A stretch of 64,000 nt of DNA from NCBI RefSeq assembly GCF_900091445.1, contig NZ_LT607733.1, positions 372,001 through 436,000 of the forward strand, in the 5' to 3' direction. The stretch comes from Micromonospora echinofusca. GTDB lineage: Bacteria; Actinomycetota; Actinomycetes; Mycobacteriales; Micromonosporaceae. Both the position numbers and the translations under genes were made by a program. Shown here piece after piece: positions 7,774 through 17,037 of the stretch (positions are counted from its first letter, which is position 1; each line of letters starts with the position of its first letter). The notes beneath the pieces were generated by a model. The model made no database searches. It was not told where the DNA came from and saw nothing but the letters and a program-made list of their open reading frames with translations.

Positions 7774-8225
7774 CGGTCCGCCTGGAGCGGTTCCGGTGGT
7801 GGCACGTCGACGAGGTGCTGCCGATCGAGGCGGACCTGTTCGGCGCCGAGCAGTGGTCGGCGGCGATGTTCTGGAACGAGCTGGCCAACGGGCACTTCTA
7901 CCTGGTCGCCGTCGACGACGGCGAGGTGCTCGGCTACGCCGGCCTCGCCGTGGCGCCGCCCGACGAGGCGTGGGTGCAGAACGTCGCGGTGCGCCGGGAC
8001 GCCCAGCGGCGCGGCATCGGTCGGCTCCTGGTGGAGGCGCTGCTCGCCGAGGCCGCCCGGCTCGGCGCCCGCAGCACGCTGCTGGAGGTCGCGGCGGACA
8101 ACGCCCCCGCCCAGAAGCTCTACGCGACGTACGGCTTCGAGCCGATCGGCGTGCGGCGCGGCTACTACCAACCGAGCAACACCGACGCGCTGGTCATGCA
8201 GCGCAGCGCAGGATGTGAGCGATGA
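7770..8225 (+). CDS. rimI: Ribosomal protein bS18-alanine N-acetyltransferase
   Basis: GNAT-fold acetyltransferase of 151 aa. The acetyl-CoA loop [14 protein letters not shown] and the upstream strand [10 protein letters not shown] are classical RimI features, as are [18 protein letters not shown] and the C-terminal YY motif. It is translationally coupled to tsaB (ATGA, 7770-7773) and to tsaD (ATGA, 8222-8225), the arrangement expected for the RimI of the tsaB-rimI-tsaD operon. In actinobacteria the target may be broader than S18. Confidence 0.92.
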   Translation: MTVRLERFRWWHVDEVLPIEADLFGAEQWSAAMFWNELANGHFYLVAVDDGEVLGYAGLAVAPPDEAWVQNVAVRRDAQRRGIGRLLVEALLAEAARLGARSTLLEVAADNAPAQKLYATYGFEPIGVRRGYYQPSNTDALVMQRSAGCER

Positions 8226-9268
8226 CTGACGAACCCCTGATCCTCGGCATCGAGACCTCCTGCGACGAGACCGGGGTCGGCATCGTACGCGGGCACACCC
8301 TGCTGGCCGACGCGCTCGCCTCCAGCGTCGAACAGCACGCCCGCTTCGGCGGTGTGGTGCCCGAGGTGGCCAGCCGGGCCCACCTGGAGGCCATCGTGCC
8401 GACCATGCAGCGGGCGTTGACGGAAGCGGGGGTGACCCTCGCCGACATCGACGCGATCGCGGTCACCTCGGGACCGGGGCTGGCCGGCGCGCTGCTCGTC
8501 GGGGTGGCCGCCGCGAAGGGCTACGCCATCGCCGCCGAGAAGCCGGTCTACGGCGTCAACCACCTGGCCGCGCACGTCGCCGTGGACACCCTGGAACACG
8601 GCCCGCTGCCCGAGCCGGCGATCGCCCTGCTGGTCTCCGGCGGGCACTCCTCCCTGCTGCTCGTCGACGACCTGGCCCGGGGCGTCACCCCGCTCGGCGC
8701 CACCATCGACGACGCGGCCGGCGAGGCGTTCGACAAGGTGGCCCGGCTGCTCGGGCTGCCGTTCCCCGGCGGCCCGTACATCGACCGGGAGGCCCGGGCC
8801 GGCGACCCGGCCGCCATCGGGTTTCCGCGCGGCCTGACCGCCGCCAAGGACCTCGTGGCCCACCGCTACGACTTCTCCTTCTCGGGGCTGAAGACGGCGG
8901 TGGCCCGGTGGGTCGAGGCGCGGCAGCGGGCCGGCGAGCCGGTGCCGGTCGCCGACGTCGCCGCGTCCTTCCAGGAGGCGGTCTGCGACGTGCTGGTACG
9001 CAAGGCGCTGGACGCCTGCCGGGCCAACGGCGTGGAGACGCTGGTGATCGGCGGCGGCGTGGCGGCCAACTCCCGGCTGCGGGCGATGGCCGAGCACCGC
9101 GCCGCCGCACACGGCATCCGCGTCCGGGTGCCCCGCCCCGGGCTCTGCACGGACAACGGCGCGATGGTCGCCGCCCTCGGCTCGCACCTGGTCGCCGCCG
9201 GTGTCGCGCCGAGCCGGCTGGACCTGCCCGCCGACTCCGCCATGCCGCTGACCACGGTCAGCGTGTGA
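8222..9268 (+). CDS. tsaD: tRNA (adenosine(37)-N6)-threonylcarbamoyltransferase TsaD
   Basis: Catalytic subunit that moves the threonylcarbamoyl group from TC-AMP to A37 of tRNA. The 348-aa ASKHA protein starts [16 protein letters not shown], has the metal-binding His pair in [10 protein letters not shown], the phosphate loops [13 protein letters not shown] and [13 protein letters not shown], and the late CTDNGAMVA metal ligand. Length and start are normal. With tsaB and rimI it forms one translationally coupled operon; tsaE lies 3.6 kb upstream. Confidence 0.97.
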   Translation: MTDEPLILGIETSCDETGVGIVRGHTLLADALASSVEQHARFGGVVPEVASRAHLEAIVPTMQRALTEAGVTLADIDAIAVTSGPGLAGALLVGVAAAKGYAIAAEKPVYGVNHLAAHVAVDTLEHGPLPEPAIALLVSGGHSSLLLVDDLARGVTPLGATIDDAAGEAFDKVARLLGLPFPGGPYIDREARAGDPAAIGFPRGLTAAKDLVAHRYDFSFSGLKTAVARWVEARQRAGEPVPVADVAASFQEAVCDVLVRKALDACRANGVETLVIGGGVAANSRLRAMAEHRAAAHGIRVRVPRPGLCTDNGAMVAALGSHLVAAGVAPSRLDLPADSAMPLTTVSV

Positions 9269-9286
9269 ACCCCGAGGATGGCTGAC

Positions 9287-9541
9287 GTGATCGTGCGGAT
9301 GTGGGAGGCGCGGGCGGAGCCGTACGGCGTCACGGACCTGATCACCTGGGTCTGCGACACCGCCCTGCCGGAGTTCGAGCACGACCCGATGCACCTGTCC
9401 AGCGAGGTGTTCTCCTCCACCGACCACCGGGTGGTGGTCATCTCCAAGTGGCGCAGCAACCCGCGCCCGCTGCCGGCGCCGCCCGCGATGCTGCTCGCCC
9501 GCCCGCCGCACTCGTGGGACTTCACCCAGGTCGACCGCTGA
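9287..9541 (+). CDS. Small hypothetical protein with ABM-like (ferredoxin-fold) pattern
   Basis: An 84-residue protein, VIVRMWEARAEPYGVTDLI onward, with strands VIVRMWEAR and HRVVVISKWRS that resemble antibiotic-biosynthesis-monooxygenase-type alpha+beta barrels. The family link is weak. GTG 9287 is chosen because GAGG (9274-9277) sits 9 nt upstream; ATG 9278 directly abuts that GAGG, leaving no room for ribosome binding. Coding bias is strong and the gene follows tsaD by 18 bp, so it probably shares the operon. Function unknown. Confidence 0.7.
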   Translation: MIVRMWEARAEPYGVTDLITWVCDTALPEFEHDPMHLSSEVFSSTDHRVVVISKWRSNPRPLPAPPAMLLARPPHSWDFTQVDR

Positions 9542-9629
9542 GGCGGGGCCGGCCGGGCGACGGCGGAAGACGCGTGAGCCACGGCACGCCGAGGCGGTAA
9601 ATGGTTGGCGGGGTGACCAGCCCGCCACC

Positions 9630-9635
9630 TAGCGT
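9630..9635 (+). promoter_or_regulatory. -10 box before the ABC exporter pair
   Basis: TAGCGT lies 9 nt before the ATG of the first exporter gene and no Shine-Dalgarno sequence intervenes, again suggesting a near-leaderless transcript. Confidence 0.45.
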
Positions 9636-9644
9636 CGGTGGGCC

Positions 9645-11345
9645 ATGCGCTTCACACCGGCCGGGGACCCCGGCGTACCCGACATCCGCTCGGCGACCCG
9701 CTACCTCGTGTGGCTCGCCGGGCGGCACAAGGCGCTGCTCACCGTCGGCATCCTGCTGGGCGTCGTGTGGATGGTCGCCCAGGCGCTGGTGCCGGCGGCC
9801 GTCGGCCGGGCCGTCGACGGGCTCACCCGCCGCGACGAGGACGCCCTGCTCACCTGGGGACTGGTGCTGTTCGGGCTGGGCGTGCTCCAGGCGGTCGCGG
9901 GGATCCTGCGGCACCGCTGCGCGGTGCACAACTTCCTCGCCGGCGCGTACGGGACGGTGCAGTTGACCGTTGGCGCGGCGAACCGGCTCGGCGCCGCGCT
10001 GCCCCGCCGCGTCTCCGCCGGCGAGGTGGTGAGCATCGGTACGGCCGACATCAGCCAGATCGGTTCGGCCATCGACATCACCGCCCGGGGCGCCGGCGCG
10101 GTCGTGGCGATCGTGACCGTCGGGGTGATCCTGCTCGGCGCCTCCGTGCCGCTCGGGCTGGTCGTGGTGCTGGGCGTACCGCTGCTGATGGCGGTCGTCG
10201 GGCTGCTCATCCGGCCGCTGCACCGGCAGCAGCAGGCGTACCGGGACTCGGAGGGGGCGCTGACCGCGCGGGCCGGCGACATCGTCTCCGGGCTGCGGGT
10301 GCTGCGCGGCGTCGGCGGCGAACCGGTGCTCTCCAACCACTACCGGGTGCGCTCGCAGGCGCTGCGCGCCGACGGGCTGCGGGTGGCCCGCATCGAGTCG
10401 CTGCTGGAGGCGGCCCAGGTGCTGCTCCCGGGGGCCTTCCTGGTGCTGGTCACCTGGCTCGGCGCCCGGTTCGCGCTGCGCGGCGAGATCAGCGCCGGCG
10501 AACTCGTGGCGTTCTACGGCTACACCGCGTTCCTGGTCAGCCCGCTGCGGCAGCTCACCGAGGCGGTGGACAAGCTGACCCGTGGGCACGTCGCCGCCCG
10601 GCGGGTGGTGCGGCTGCTGCGGCTCACCCCGGAACTGCTCGACCCGGCGCGCCCGGCCGCCCTGCCGGACGGCCCCGGCGAGCTGGTCGACGTGGCCTCC
10701 GGCGTGACGGTACGGCCGGGCCGGCTCACCGCGCTCGCGGCCACCGCGCCCGAGGACGCGGTGGCGATCGTGGACCGCCTCGGCCGGTACGTCGACTCGG
10801 ACGCGACGCTGCACGGCGTACCGCTGCGGGAGGTGGCGCTGGCGACGGTGCGCGAGCGGATCCTGGTGGCCGACAACGACGCGCACCTGTTCACCGGCCC
10901 GCTCCGCGCGGAGCTGGACCCGCACGACCGGGCCGACGACGCGACGATCGCGGCGGCGCTGGCGGCGGCGAGCGCGACCGACATCGTCGAGGCGCTGCCG
11001 GCGGGGCTGGACAGCCTGGTCGCCGAGCGCGGCCGGGAGTTCTCCGGCGGCCAGCAGCAGCGGCTGCGGCTGGCCCGGGCCCTGGTCGCCGACCCGGAGA
11101 CCCTGCTGCTGGTGGAGCCGACGAGCGCCGTGGACGCGCACACCGAGGCCCGGATCGCCGACCGGCTCGGCGCCGCCCGGGCGGGCCGGACCACCCTGGT
11201 CTGCACCACCAGCCCGCTCGTGCTGCACCGTGCCGACCACGTGATCTTCGTGGAGGACGGCAAGGTGGTGGCCGAGGGGGCGCACACCGCACTGCTCGAC
11301 GGCGAGCCGCGCTACCGGGCGACGGTCAGCCGGGGGGAGGACTGA
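9645..11345 (+). CDS. ABC exporter half-transporter with degenerate nucleotide-binding domain
   Basis: A 566-aa TMD-NBD protein: six hydrophobic helices in residues ~25-310 and an NBD at ~345-560. The NBD keeps the ABC signature FSGGQQQRLRLARAL (~residue 464) and the D-loop SAVD, but the Walker A loop is gone (TALAATAPEDAVAIV where GxxGxGKST should be), the Q-loop Gln is Asn (VADNDAHLF), the Walker B Asp is Val (TLLLVEPTS) and the switch His is missing (CTTSPLVL). So it cannot bind and hydrolyse ATP by itself but can complete the site of a partner. The partner gene follows with a 1-nt overlap (TGATG). Substrate unknown. Confidence 0.92.
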   Translation: MRFTPAGDPGVPDIRSATRYLVWLAGRHKALLTVGILLGVVWMVAQALVPAAVGRAVDGLTRRDEDALLTWGLVLFGLGVLQAVAGILRHRCAVHNFLAGAYGTVQLTVGAANRLGAALPRRVSAGEVVSIGTADISQIGSAIDITARGAGAVVAIVTVGVILLGASVPLGLVVVLGVPLLMAVVGLLIRPLHRQQQAYRDSEGALTARAGDIVSGLRVLRGVGGEPVLSNHYRVRSQALRADGLRVARIESLLEAAQVLLPGAFLVLVTWLGARFALRGEISAGELVAFYGYTAFLVSPLRQLTEAVDKLTRGHVAARRVVRLLRLTPELLDPARPAALPDGPGELVDVASGVTVRPGRLTALAATAPEDAVAIVDRLGRYVDSDATLHGVPLREVALATVRERILVADNDAHLFTGPLRAELDPHDRADDATIAAALAAASATDIVEALPAGLDSLVAERGREFSGGQQQRLRLARALVADPETLLLVEPTSAVDAHTEARIADRLGAARAGRTTLVCTTSPLVLHRADHVIFVEDGKVVAEGAHTALLDGEPRYRATVSRGED

Positions 11346-13135
11346 TGGCCACCGAGCTGCCCGTCGCCGACGCGCGCCAGGTGCGCCGCTACGCACGCAC
11401 GCTCGTCCACCGGCACCCGAGGGCGCTCGGGGCCGCGCTCGGCCTGCACGCGCTGGCCGCCGCGGCCGGGCTCGTCGCGCCGTGGCTGCTCGGCGACCTG
11501 GTCGAGGGGATCGCGGGCGGCACGTCCGGCGTCACCGTCGACCGCATCGCCCTGCTGATCGCCGGGTTCGTGCTGGTGCAGTCGGTGCTGGTCCGCTTCG
11601 CCCACCTGGCGTCGGCACGGCTGGGCGAGCGGGTGCTGGCCGAGCTGCGCGAGGAGTTCGTCGACCGGATCCTGGCGCTGCCGCTGGCCACCGTGGAGCG
11701 GGCCGGCACGGGCGACCTGCTCACCCGGACGTCCCGGGACGTCTCCGCGCTGTCGCGGACGGTCCGGTTCGCCGTACCGGAGACGCTGATCGCGGTGGTC
11801 ACCGGCTGCTTCATCGTCGGCGCGCTGCTCCTGGTCGACCCGCTCTTCGCGTTGCCCTGCCTGCTCGCGGTGCCGCTGCTGTGGGCGGGCACCCGCTGGT
11901 ACCTGCGCCGCGCCCCTGCCGGCTACCTGCGGGAGAACGCCGCCTACTCCGACATCACCGACGGCATCAGCGAGACCGTCGAGGGCTCGCGGACCACGGA
12001 GGCGCTGCGGCAGCAGGCGCGCCGCCGGGCCCGCACCGACGCCGACATCCGCCGGTCGTACGCGGCCGAGCGCTACACCCTGCGGCTGCGCACGGTGTTC
12101 TTCCCGGTCGCCGAGATCGGCTACGTGCTGCCGGTGGTGGCGACGCTGCTCATCGGCGGCTGGTTCTACCTGAAGGGCTGGGTGAGCCTCGGCGAGGTCA
12201 CCGCCGCCACCCTCTACGTGCAGCAGCTGATCGACCCGGTCGACCGGCTGCTCTCCTGGCTGGACGAGTTGCAGGTCGGCGGCGCCTCGATGGCCCGCCT
12301 GCTCGGGGTGGCCGCCGCCGACGCACCGGCCCCGCCCGTCGGCGCTCCGGCCCCAGCCGTCGTGGGTTCCCCGGGCCCGGCCGATCCCGCGCCACCGGGG
12401 GACCGGCGGCTCGCCGCCCGGGACGTCCGGTACGCGTACCGGGAGGGCCGGGACGTGCTGCACGGGGTGACCCTGGTGCCGGAACCGGGGGAGAAGCTGG
12501 CCATGGTGGGTCCCTCGGGCGCCGGCAAGTCCACCCTCGGTCGGCTGCTCGCCGGGGTGCACGCGCCCCGCACCGGCTCGGTCACCGTGGCCGGTCGACG
12601 CCTCGACGAGCTGCCCCTGGCCGAGCTGCGTACGCACGTCGCCCTGGTCACCCAGGAACACCACGTCTTCATCGGTACGCTGCGCGAGAACGTGGCGATG
12701 GTGCGGCCGGGGGCCGACGAGTCGGCGGTCCGGTCGGCGCTGGCCGCCGTCGACGCGCTCGACTGGGCCGACGGGCTGCCGGACGGGCTGGACACGGTGG
12801 TCGGCGCCGGCGGGCACCCGCTGTCGCCCGCGCAGGCGCAGCAGCTGGCGCTGGCCCGGCTGGTGCTGGCCGACCCGCACACCCTGGTGCTCGACGAGGC
12901 CACCTCGTTGATCGATCCCCGCGCGGCCCGGCACCTGGAACGGTCCCTCGCGGCCGTCCTCGCGGGCCGTACGGTCGTGGCCATCGCGCACCGCCTCTTC
13001 TCGGCGCACGACGCGGACCGGGTGGCGGTGGTGGAGGACGGGCGGATCGCCGAGATCGGCTCGCACGACGAGCTGGTCGCGGCCGACGGCTCCTACGCGG
13101 CCCTCTGGCGCTCCTGGCACGGCACCGCCTCCTGA
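11345..13135 (+). CDS. ABC exporter half-transporter with intact Walker motifs and degenerate signature
   Basis: A 596-aa TMD-NBD protein that pairs with the preceding gene. Here the Walker A loop GPSGAGKSTLGRLL (~residue 388), Q-loop (ALVTQEHHVF), Walker B and catalytic Glu (TLVLDEATS) and switch His (IAHRLF) are intact, but the ABC signature is LSPAQAQQL instead of LSGGQ. Together with the first subunit this builds one complete ATP site (its Walker A with the partner's FSGGQ) and one fully dead site. ATG 11345 overlaps the upstream stop by one base. Likely drug, lipid or peptide export; the substrate cannot be read from sequence. Confidence 0.93.
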   Translation: MATELPVADARQVRRYARTLVHRHPRALGAALGLHALAAAAGLVAPWLLGDLVEGIAGGTSGVTVDRIALLIAGFVLVQSVLVRFAHLASARLGERVLAELREEFVDRILALPLATVERAGTGDLLTRTSRDVSALSRTVRFAVPETLIAVVTGCFIVGALLLVDPLFALPCLLAVPLLWAGTRWYLRRAPAGYLRENAAYSDITDGISETVEGSRTTEALRQQARRRARTDADIRRSYAAERYTLRLRTVFFPVAEIGYVLPVVATLLIGGWFYLKGWVSLGEVTAATLYVQQLIDPVDRLLSWLDELQVGGASMARLLGVAAADAPAPPVGAPAPAVVGSPGPADPAPPGDRRLAARDVRYAYREGRDVLHGVTLVPEPGEKLAMVGPSGAGKSTLGRLLAGVHAPRTGSVTVAGRRLDELPLAELRTHVALVTQEHHVFIGTLRENVAMVRPGADESAVRSALAAVDALDWADGLPDGLDTVVGAGGHPLSPAQAQQLALARLVLADPHTLVLDEATSLIDPRAARHLERSLAAVLAGRTVVAIAHRLFSAHDADRVAVVEDGRIAEIGSHDELVAADGSYAALWRSWHGTAS

Positions 13136-13153
13136 CCCGCCGCGCCCTGTTCG

Positions 13154-13306
13154 AAGGCGCCGCCGGTTTCCCGGGTCATCCGGGCCCGCTCCCGGGTGCT
13201 GGCGTACGGCTTCTGGGACCTCGCCACGTTCCTGATCAACGGTGGGCTCTTCGTGCCGGGACCCGAGCTGGTTTCCGAGCGGGACTGCCATGACTACCGG
13301 AAGTGA
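13154..13306 (+). pseudogene. Remnant of a Na+/H+ antiporter-type gene
   Basis: In one frame the segment reads RVIRARSRVLAYGFWDLA followed by TFLINGGLFV, which closely resembles the FWxxxTFLINGxLFVLxG transmembrane segment of CPA1/NhaP-type Na+/H+ antiporters, and it then hits a stop at 13304-13306. Nothing else of the antiporter is present. It is a short decayed fragment after the ABC exporter; the assignment is by pattern only. Confidence 0.4.
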
Positions 13307-13451
13307 CGAAGTCGAGGAGGGGCGCCATTCTCACGCACGGTAGTCACTTTCTGTCGGCCCGGAGGACGCGTCAGGCGACGATCTCGACGCGGTGCCCGCT
13401 GACCAGCGGTTTCTTCTGAGCGCTGTCGAGCCGGCCGACACCCCTCACACT

Positions 13452-13524
13452 CCCTTTGCTCTGCAGCCACCGACGCACCGGCCACCGGGTGTAGTCGGTG
13501 CGTGGATGGCTGCAGAGCAAAGGG
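13452..13524. repeat. Large imperfect inverted repeat (29-bp arms, 15-nt loop)
   Basis: The arm at 13452-13480 (beginning CCCTTTGCTCTGCAGCCA) is the inverse of 13496-13524 with only two mismatches in 29 bp; the outer 18 bp match perfectly. The arms are less GC-rich than the surroundings. It lies in gene debris between the exporter and the DUF4142 gene, with no transposase nearby. It could be a REP/MITE-like palindromic element or a strong bidirectional terminator. Confidence 0.8.
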
Positions 13525-13656
13525 GGCGAGGCGGGTGGCCGGCGGCGACGCGGAAACGCCCATGACGACTACTCACGGTCACGCCGATGGTCGCCTCGCC
13601 AGCAACGTGCGCGGCCGTCGGCCCGCCGCAGGACGGGGCGGCGGGCCGGGCGGCGG

Positions 13657-14394
13657 TCAGGTGCGGCGCAGGATGCGGTACGTGGCGACGCCGCCCGTGC
13701 CGAGGGCGGCGAGGAAGACCAGCCAGACCACCGTGCTACTGACCCCGATCGGCGGGCCGGAGTTGGCGGAGGCGGCGGCGAGCAGGCCGTCTTCGCCGGG
13801 GGCGGGCAGGGCGGCCGGCGGCAGTTCCGGCCAGCGCACCAGTCCGGTGCTCTCCAGCATCTGCATGTGGTGCAGGACGAAGCGGTTGGCGTCGTCGGCG
13901 AGCCGGCGGATCACCGGGTCGCGGGTGCCGGCGCGGACCGCTCCGATGACCGGGAAGATCTTGCCGTGGGCGACCCGGAGCCGGGTGACGAAGAGCTGGT
14001 CGAAGCGGGCGCCGGAGGCGGTCTGCATCTCCGTCAGCCAGCCCTTCTGCTCGGCGGTCGGGTCGCTCGGGATGCTCGCCCCGAGCTTGTTGGCCGCCTC
14101 GACCGTCAGCCGGTCCAGTTCCTCGTGCTCGGTGGCGATGCCGGCGCCGATCTCGCGTACCTTCGGGCTCTGCCCCTTCTCGGCGGCCATCTGCCCGGCC
14201 GGCATCTCCCAGAGCCCCGCCAGGCGCACCCCGTTGAGCAGGGCGGCGTCGGCCGCGTTGAGCTGCTGGCCGCCCGGAGCGGCGACGGCCACGCCGGGTA
14301 GCGGGCCGAGTCCGGCGGCGACGGCGACGAGCAGCACCGCCAGGCGGAGACTCCGGTGTCCGCGCGGGCGACGGGCGGATCTGAGCGGTGCCAT
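13657..14394 (-). CDS. DUF4142 domain-containing exported, membrane-anchored protein
   Basis: A 245-aa protein with a basic N-terminus and a signal-like helix (LAVLLVAVAAGLGPLPGVAVA), a helical DUF4142 (ferritin-like) domain at about 45-185 with repeated E/H/D positions (ATEHEELDRL, LHHMQMLES), and a C-terminal transmembrane helix ending RILRRT. The ferritin-like metal ligands of true ferritins are not obviously complete. The role is unknown; such proteins are periplasmic or envelope-associated and often lie near stress genes. Monocistronic, convergent with nothing intact on its 3' side. Confidence 0.85.
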   Translation of the reverse strand: MAPLRSARRPRGHRSLRLAVLLVAVAAGLGPLPGVAVAAPGGQQLNAADAALLNGVRLAGLWEMPAGQMAAEKGQSPKVREIGAGIATEHEELDRLTVEAANKLGASIPSDPTAEQKGWLTEMQTASGARFDQLFVTRLRVAHGKIFPVIGAVRAGTRDPVIRRLADDANRFVLHHMQMLESTGLVRWPELPPAALPAPGEDGLLAAASANSGPPIGVSSTVVWLVFLAALGTGGVATYRILRRT

Positions 14395-14567
14395 GTCCGT
14401 GGTGCCTCCTCGGTCCGGTCCGAAACGGGTCGGGCCGGGCGACGCTGCGCCCTCGCCCGTCCGCGCACTGGTACGGACGGGTCGACCGATCGGTTCACCG
14501 GACCGGCCCCGCCGTGCCCTCCGGGCCGAGGGGCGGGACGGCGCCCCCGGGCCGGGGGCGGGACCGG

Positions 14568-15761
14568 TCAGCCGGCGTCGAGGGGGTCGGCGAGCAGGCG
14601 TTCGAAGGCCAGCTCAGCGGCGCCGATCAGGGCCGCGTCGTCGCCGAGTTTCGGGGTGCGCAGTCGGACGTGCTCCAGGCAGGCGGGCAGGGCGACCGAG
14701 TTGAGCCGGCTGCGTACCTGGGCCGCCGACGCGAGGTAGAGGTCCCGCATGCCGCCGCCGAAGATGACCATCTCCGGGTTGAAGATGTTGACCAGGTTGG
14801 CCACCCCGAAGCCGAGCCAGTCGCCGGCCTGGCGTACCGCCGTCTGGGCCCGCAGGTCGCCCCGGTCGGCGGCGTCGAAGACGGCCAGCAGCGCGTCGCG
14901 GCCCCGCGCGTCGGAGCGGCCGGCCGCCCTCAGCAGCGCGTACTCCCCGATCTCGGTCTCCCAGCAGCCCCGGGAGCCGCACTCGCAGGGCGCGCCGTCC
15001 CGGACGACCACCATGTGGCCGACCTCGCCGCCGTAGCCGCCGTGCCCGGTCAGCCGGCGCCCGCCGGCGATGATGCCGGCGCCGACGCCCACGTCCCCGT
15101 ACAGGTAGATGACGTTGTCGCAGCCGGCGGCCGCGCCCCGGGCGTGCTCGGCGAAGGCCGCCACGTCGGCCACGTTGCCCACGGTGACGGGCACGTCGCA
15201 GCCCAGCTCGGCGCCGAGCGCCGCGCCGATCGGCTCGTCCACCCACCCGGTGGTCGGGCCCAGCCGGACCAGCCCGTCGTCGCGCCGGACCATGCCGCAG
15301 ACGGCGACGCCCGCGCCGACGCAGACGGCGTCCGCCGGCGCGCTCTGCTGCATCTCCTTGACCGCCCCGGCCAGCAGCGGGGCGGCCTCCGCGGCGGTCA
15401 GACCGCGGGGGCGGTCCAGCTCCCGGCGGTCGAGCACCGCGCCGCCCAGACCGATCCGCGCGGCCCGCAGCCGGTCCACCTCGATGCTGTACGCGTACGC
15501 GTGCACCCGGTCCGACTCGGGCCGGACGACCAGCGACGGTCGTCCGGCCCGGCCGGTCTCCTTCGGGGTCCCCTCGCTGACCAGCCCGGCGCCGGCCAGG
15601 TCGGCGGTCAGCGCGCCGATGGTGCTGCGGTTGAGCCCCAGCGCGGTGGTCAGCTCGGCGCGGGTGGTGGCCCCGTGCACGTGCACGTAGCGCAGCAACG
15701 CGCCCAGGTTCTGCCGACGGATCTCGTCCTGGCTCGGTCCTGCGCGCATCGCCGTCGTCAC
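14568..15761 (-). CDS. ROK-family transcriptional regulator
   Basis: A 397-aa XylR/NagC-type repressor. Residues ~10-75 form a winged helix (GALLRYVHVHGATTRAEL, then LTTALGLNRSTIGAL); the rest is a ROK sugar-kinase-like domain with GVGAGIIAGGRRLTG and the Cys-rich zinc motif CECGSRGCWE, with the upstream EVGH metal/sugar-binding segment. It follows the CUT2 sugar ABC genes by 16 bp on the same strand, so it very likely senses the transported sugar and represses that operon. GTG 15761 is used; ATG 15749 is an alternative. Confidence 0.92.
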   Translation of the reverse strand: MTTAMRAGPSQDEIRRQNLGALLRYVHVHGATTRAELTTALGLNRSTIGALTADLAGAGLVSEGTPKETGRAGRPSLVVRPESDRVHAYAYSIEVDRLRAARIGLGGAVLDRRELDRPRGLTAAEAAPLLAGAVKEMQQSAPADAVCVGAGVAVCGMVRRDDGLVRLGPTTGWVDEPIGAALGAELGCDVPVTVGNVADVAAFAEHARGAAAGCDNVIYLYGDVGVGAGIIAGGRRLTGHGGYGGEVGHMVVVRDGAPCECGSRGCWETEIGEYALLRAAGRSDARGRDALLAVFDAADRGDLRAQTAVRQAGDWLGFGVANLVNIFNPEMVIFGGGMRDLYLASAAQVRSRLNSVALPACLEHVRLRTPKLGDDAALIGAAELAFERLLADPLDAG

Positions 15762-15777
15762 TTCCGGTGCCGCGCGG

Positions 15778-17037
15778 TCAACGGTTGCCGGTGGCGGTGG
15801 AGCGCCGGCGGGAGAACGCGTCCACGCTCGCGGCGAGCAGCAGCACCACGCCGGTGACCACGTACTTCACCCCCGAGCTGTATCCCATCAGGCCCATCCC
15901 GTTGTCGATGACCGCGACGACCGCGCCACCGAGGACGGCGTCGAGCACCCGGCCCTTGCCGCCGAAGAGGCTGGTGCCTCCGATGACCGCCGCGCCGACC
16001 GCGTAGAGCAGTACGTTACTGCCACCCGTGTTCGGGTCCACCGAGTTGGCCCGGCTGGCGGCGACGATGCCGCCGACGGCCGCCATCGAGGAGCAGATCA
16101 CGAAGACCGAGATGCGGATGCGGTCCACGTTGATGCCCGCCCGGCGCGCCGCCTCCTTGTTGCCGCCCACGGCATAGACGTGCCGGCCGTAGCTGGTGCG
16201 CTGGAGCACGAAGGTCCAGAAGATCAGCAGCAGGGCGATGATCGGCACCACGATCGGCACGCCCTTGAGCGAGCTGATCACGACGTTGCGGCTGCGCTCC
16301 AGGTTGAGGATGAAGACCGCCGCGCCGAGGACGAGCGCCAGCCCGCCGATCCGGGCGAACACCACCGCGATCGGGTCGGTCGTCAGGCCCCGAGCGGCCC
16401 GCTTACGGTGCCGGAGCAACTGCACGGCCGCGTAGCCGGCGACCGCCACGGCGGCCAGCAGCCAGCCCAGGACGGGCGGGAGGTTGCGGTTGGCGATGGC
16501 CACCAGCACCTCGTCGCGGACCGAGATGTTGGTGCCCTCCTCCATGAGCATCAGCACGATGCCCTGGAAGGCGAGGAACCCGGCGAGGGTCACCACGAAG
16601 GACGGGATGCCGATCTTCGCCACCAGGAAGCCCAGGGTGGTGCCGATCGCCACGCCGGTGACGAGGGCGGCGAGCACGGCCACGTACCACGGGTAGCCGA
16701 GCACGGTGACGACGTTGGCGAGGATGGCGGCGCAGACGCCGCTGGCGAAGCCGGCGGAGAGGTCGATCTCGCCGAGCAGCAGGACGAAGACCAGCCCCAT
16801 CGCGATCAGCGTGACCGCGGCGCCCTGGGTGAACAGGTTGGCGAAGTTGCCGGCGGTGAGGAAGGACGGCCGCATGATCGAGAAGACCGTGCAGAGCACG
16901 ACCAGGCCGAGTACGGCGGGCAGCGCACCGATGTCGCCGCCGCGTACCCGGCTGACGTAGTTGCGGGCGTGGCTGCCGAGGGTGGGCGGCGGTGTGGCGG
17001 CCGCCGGGCCGTCCTTGTGCACGACGGTGGTGGTCAT
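15778..17037 (-). CDS. CUT2 sugar ABC transporter permease (XylH-like)
   Basis: A 419-aa polytopic permease with about ten to twelve membrane helices, belonging to the BPD_transp_2 family used for pentoses and similar sugars. Visible family hallmarks are LLLGEIDLSAGF in the first half and YAVGGNKEAARRAGI followed by GGTSLFGGKGR near the end. ATG 17035-17037 follows a perfect AGGAGG 6 nt upstream and overlaps the ATPase stop by 4 nt (ATGA). Sugar identity is most likely xylose or a related pentose by similarity of the binding protein. Confidence 0.93.
   Translation of the reverse strand: MTTTVVHKDGPAAATPPPTLGSHARNYVSRVRGGDIGALPAVLGLVVLCTVFSIMRPSFLTAGNFANLFTQGAAVTLIAMGLVFVLLLGEIDLSAGFASGVCAAILANVVTVLGYPWYVAVLAALVTGVAIGTTLGFLVAKIGIPSFVVTLAGFLAFQGIVLMLMEEGTNISVRDEVLVAIANRNLPPVLGWLLAAVAVAGYAAVQLLRHRKRAARGLTTDPIAVVFARIGGLALVLGAAVFILNLERSRNVVISSLKGVPIVVPIIALLLIFWTFVLQRTSYGRHVYAVGGNKEAARRAGINVDRIRISVFVICSSMAAVGGIVAASRANSVDPNTGGSNVLLYAVGAAVIGGTSLFGGKGRVLDAVLGGAVVAVIDNGMGLMGYSSGVKYVVTGVVLLLAASVDAFSRRRSTATGNR

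Noticed and set aside
13136..13656. Insertion sequence
   Set aside because: There is a large inverted repeat, but it is a single hairpin with a 15-nt loop and no transposase gene or target duplication is visible.
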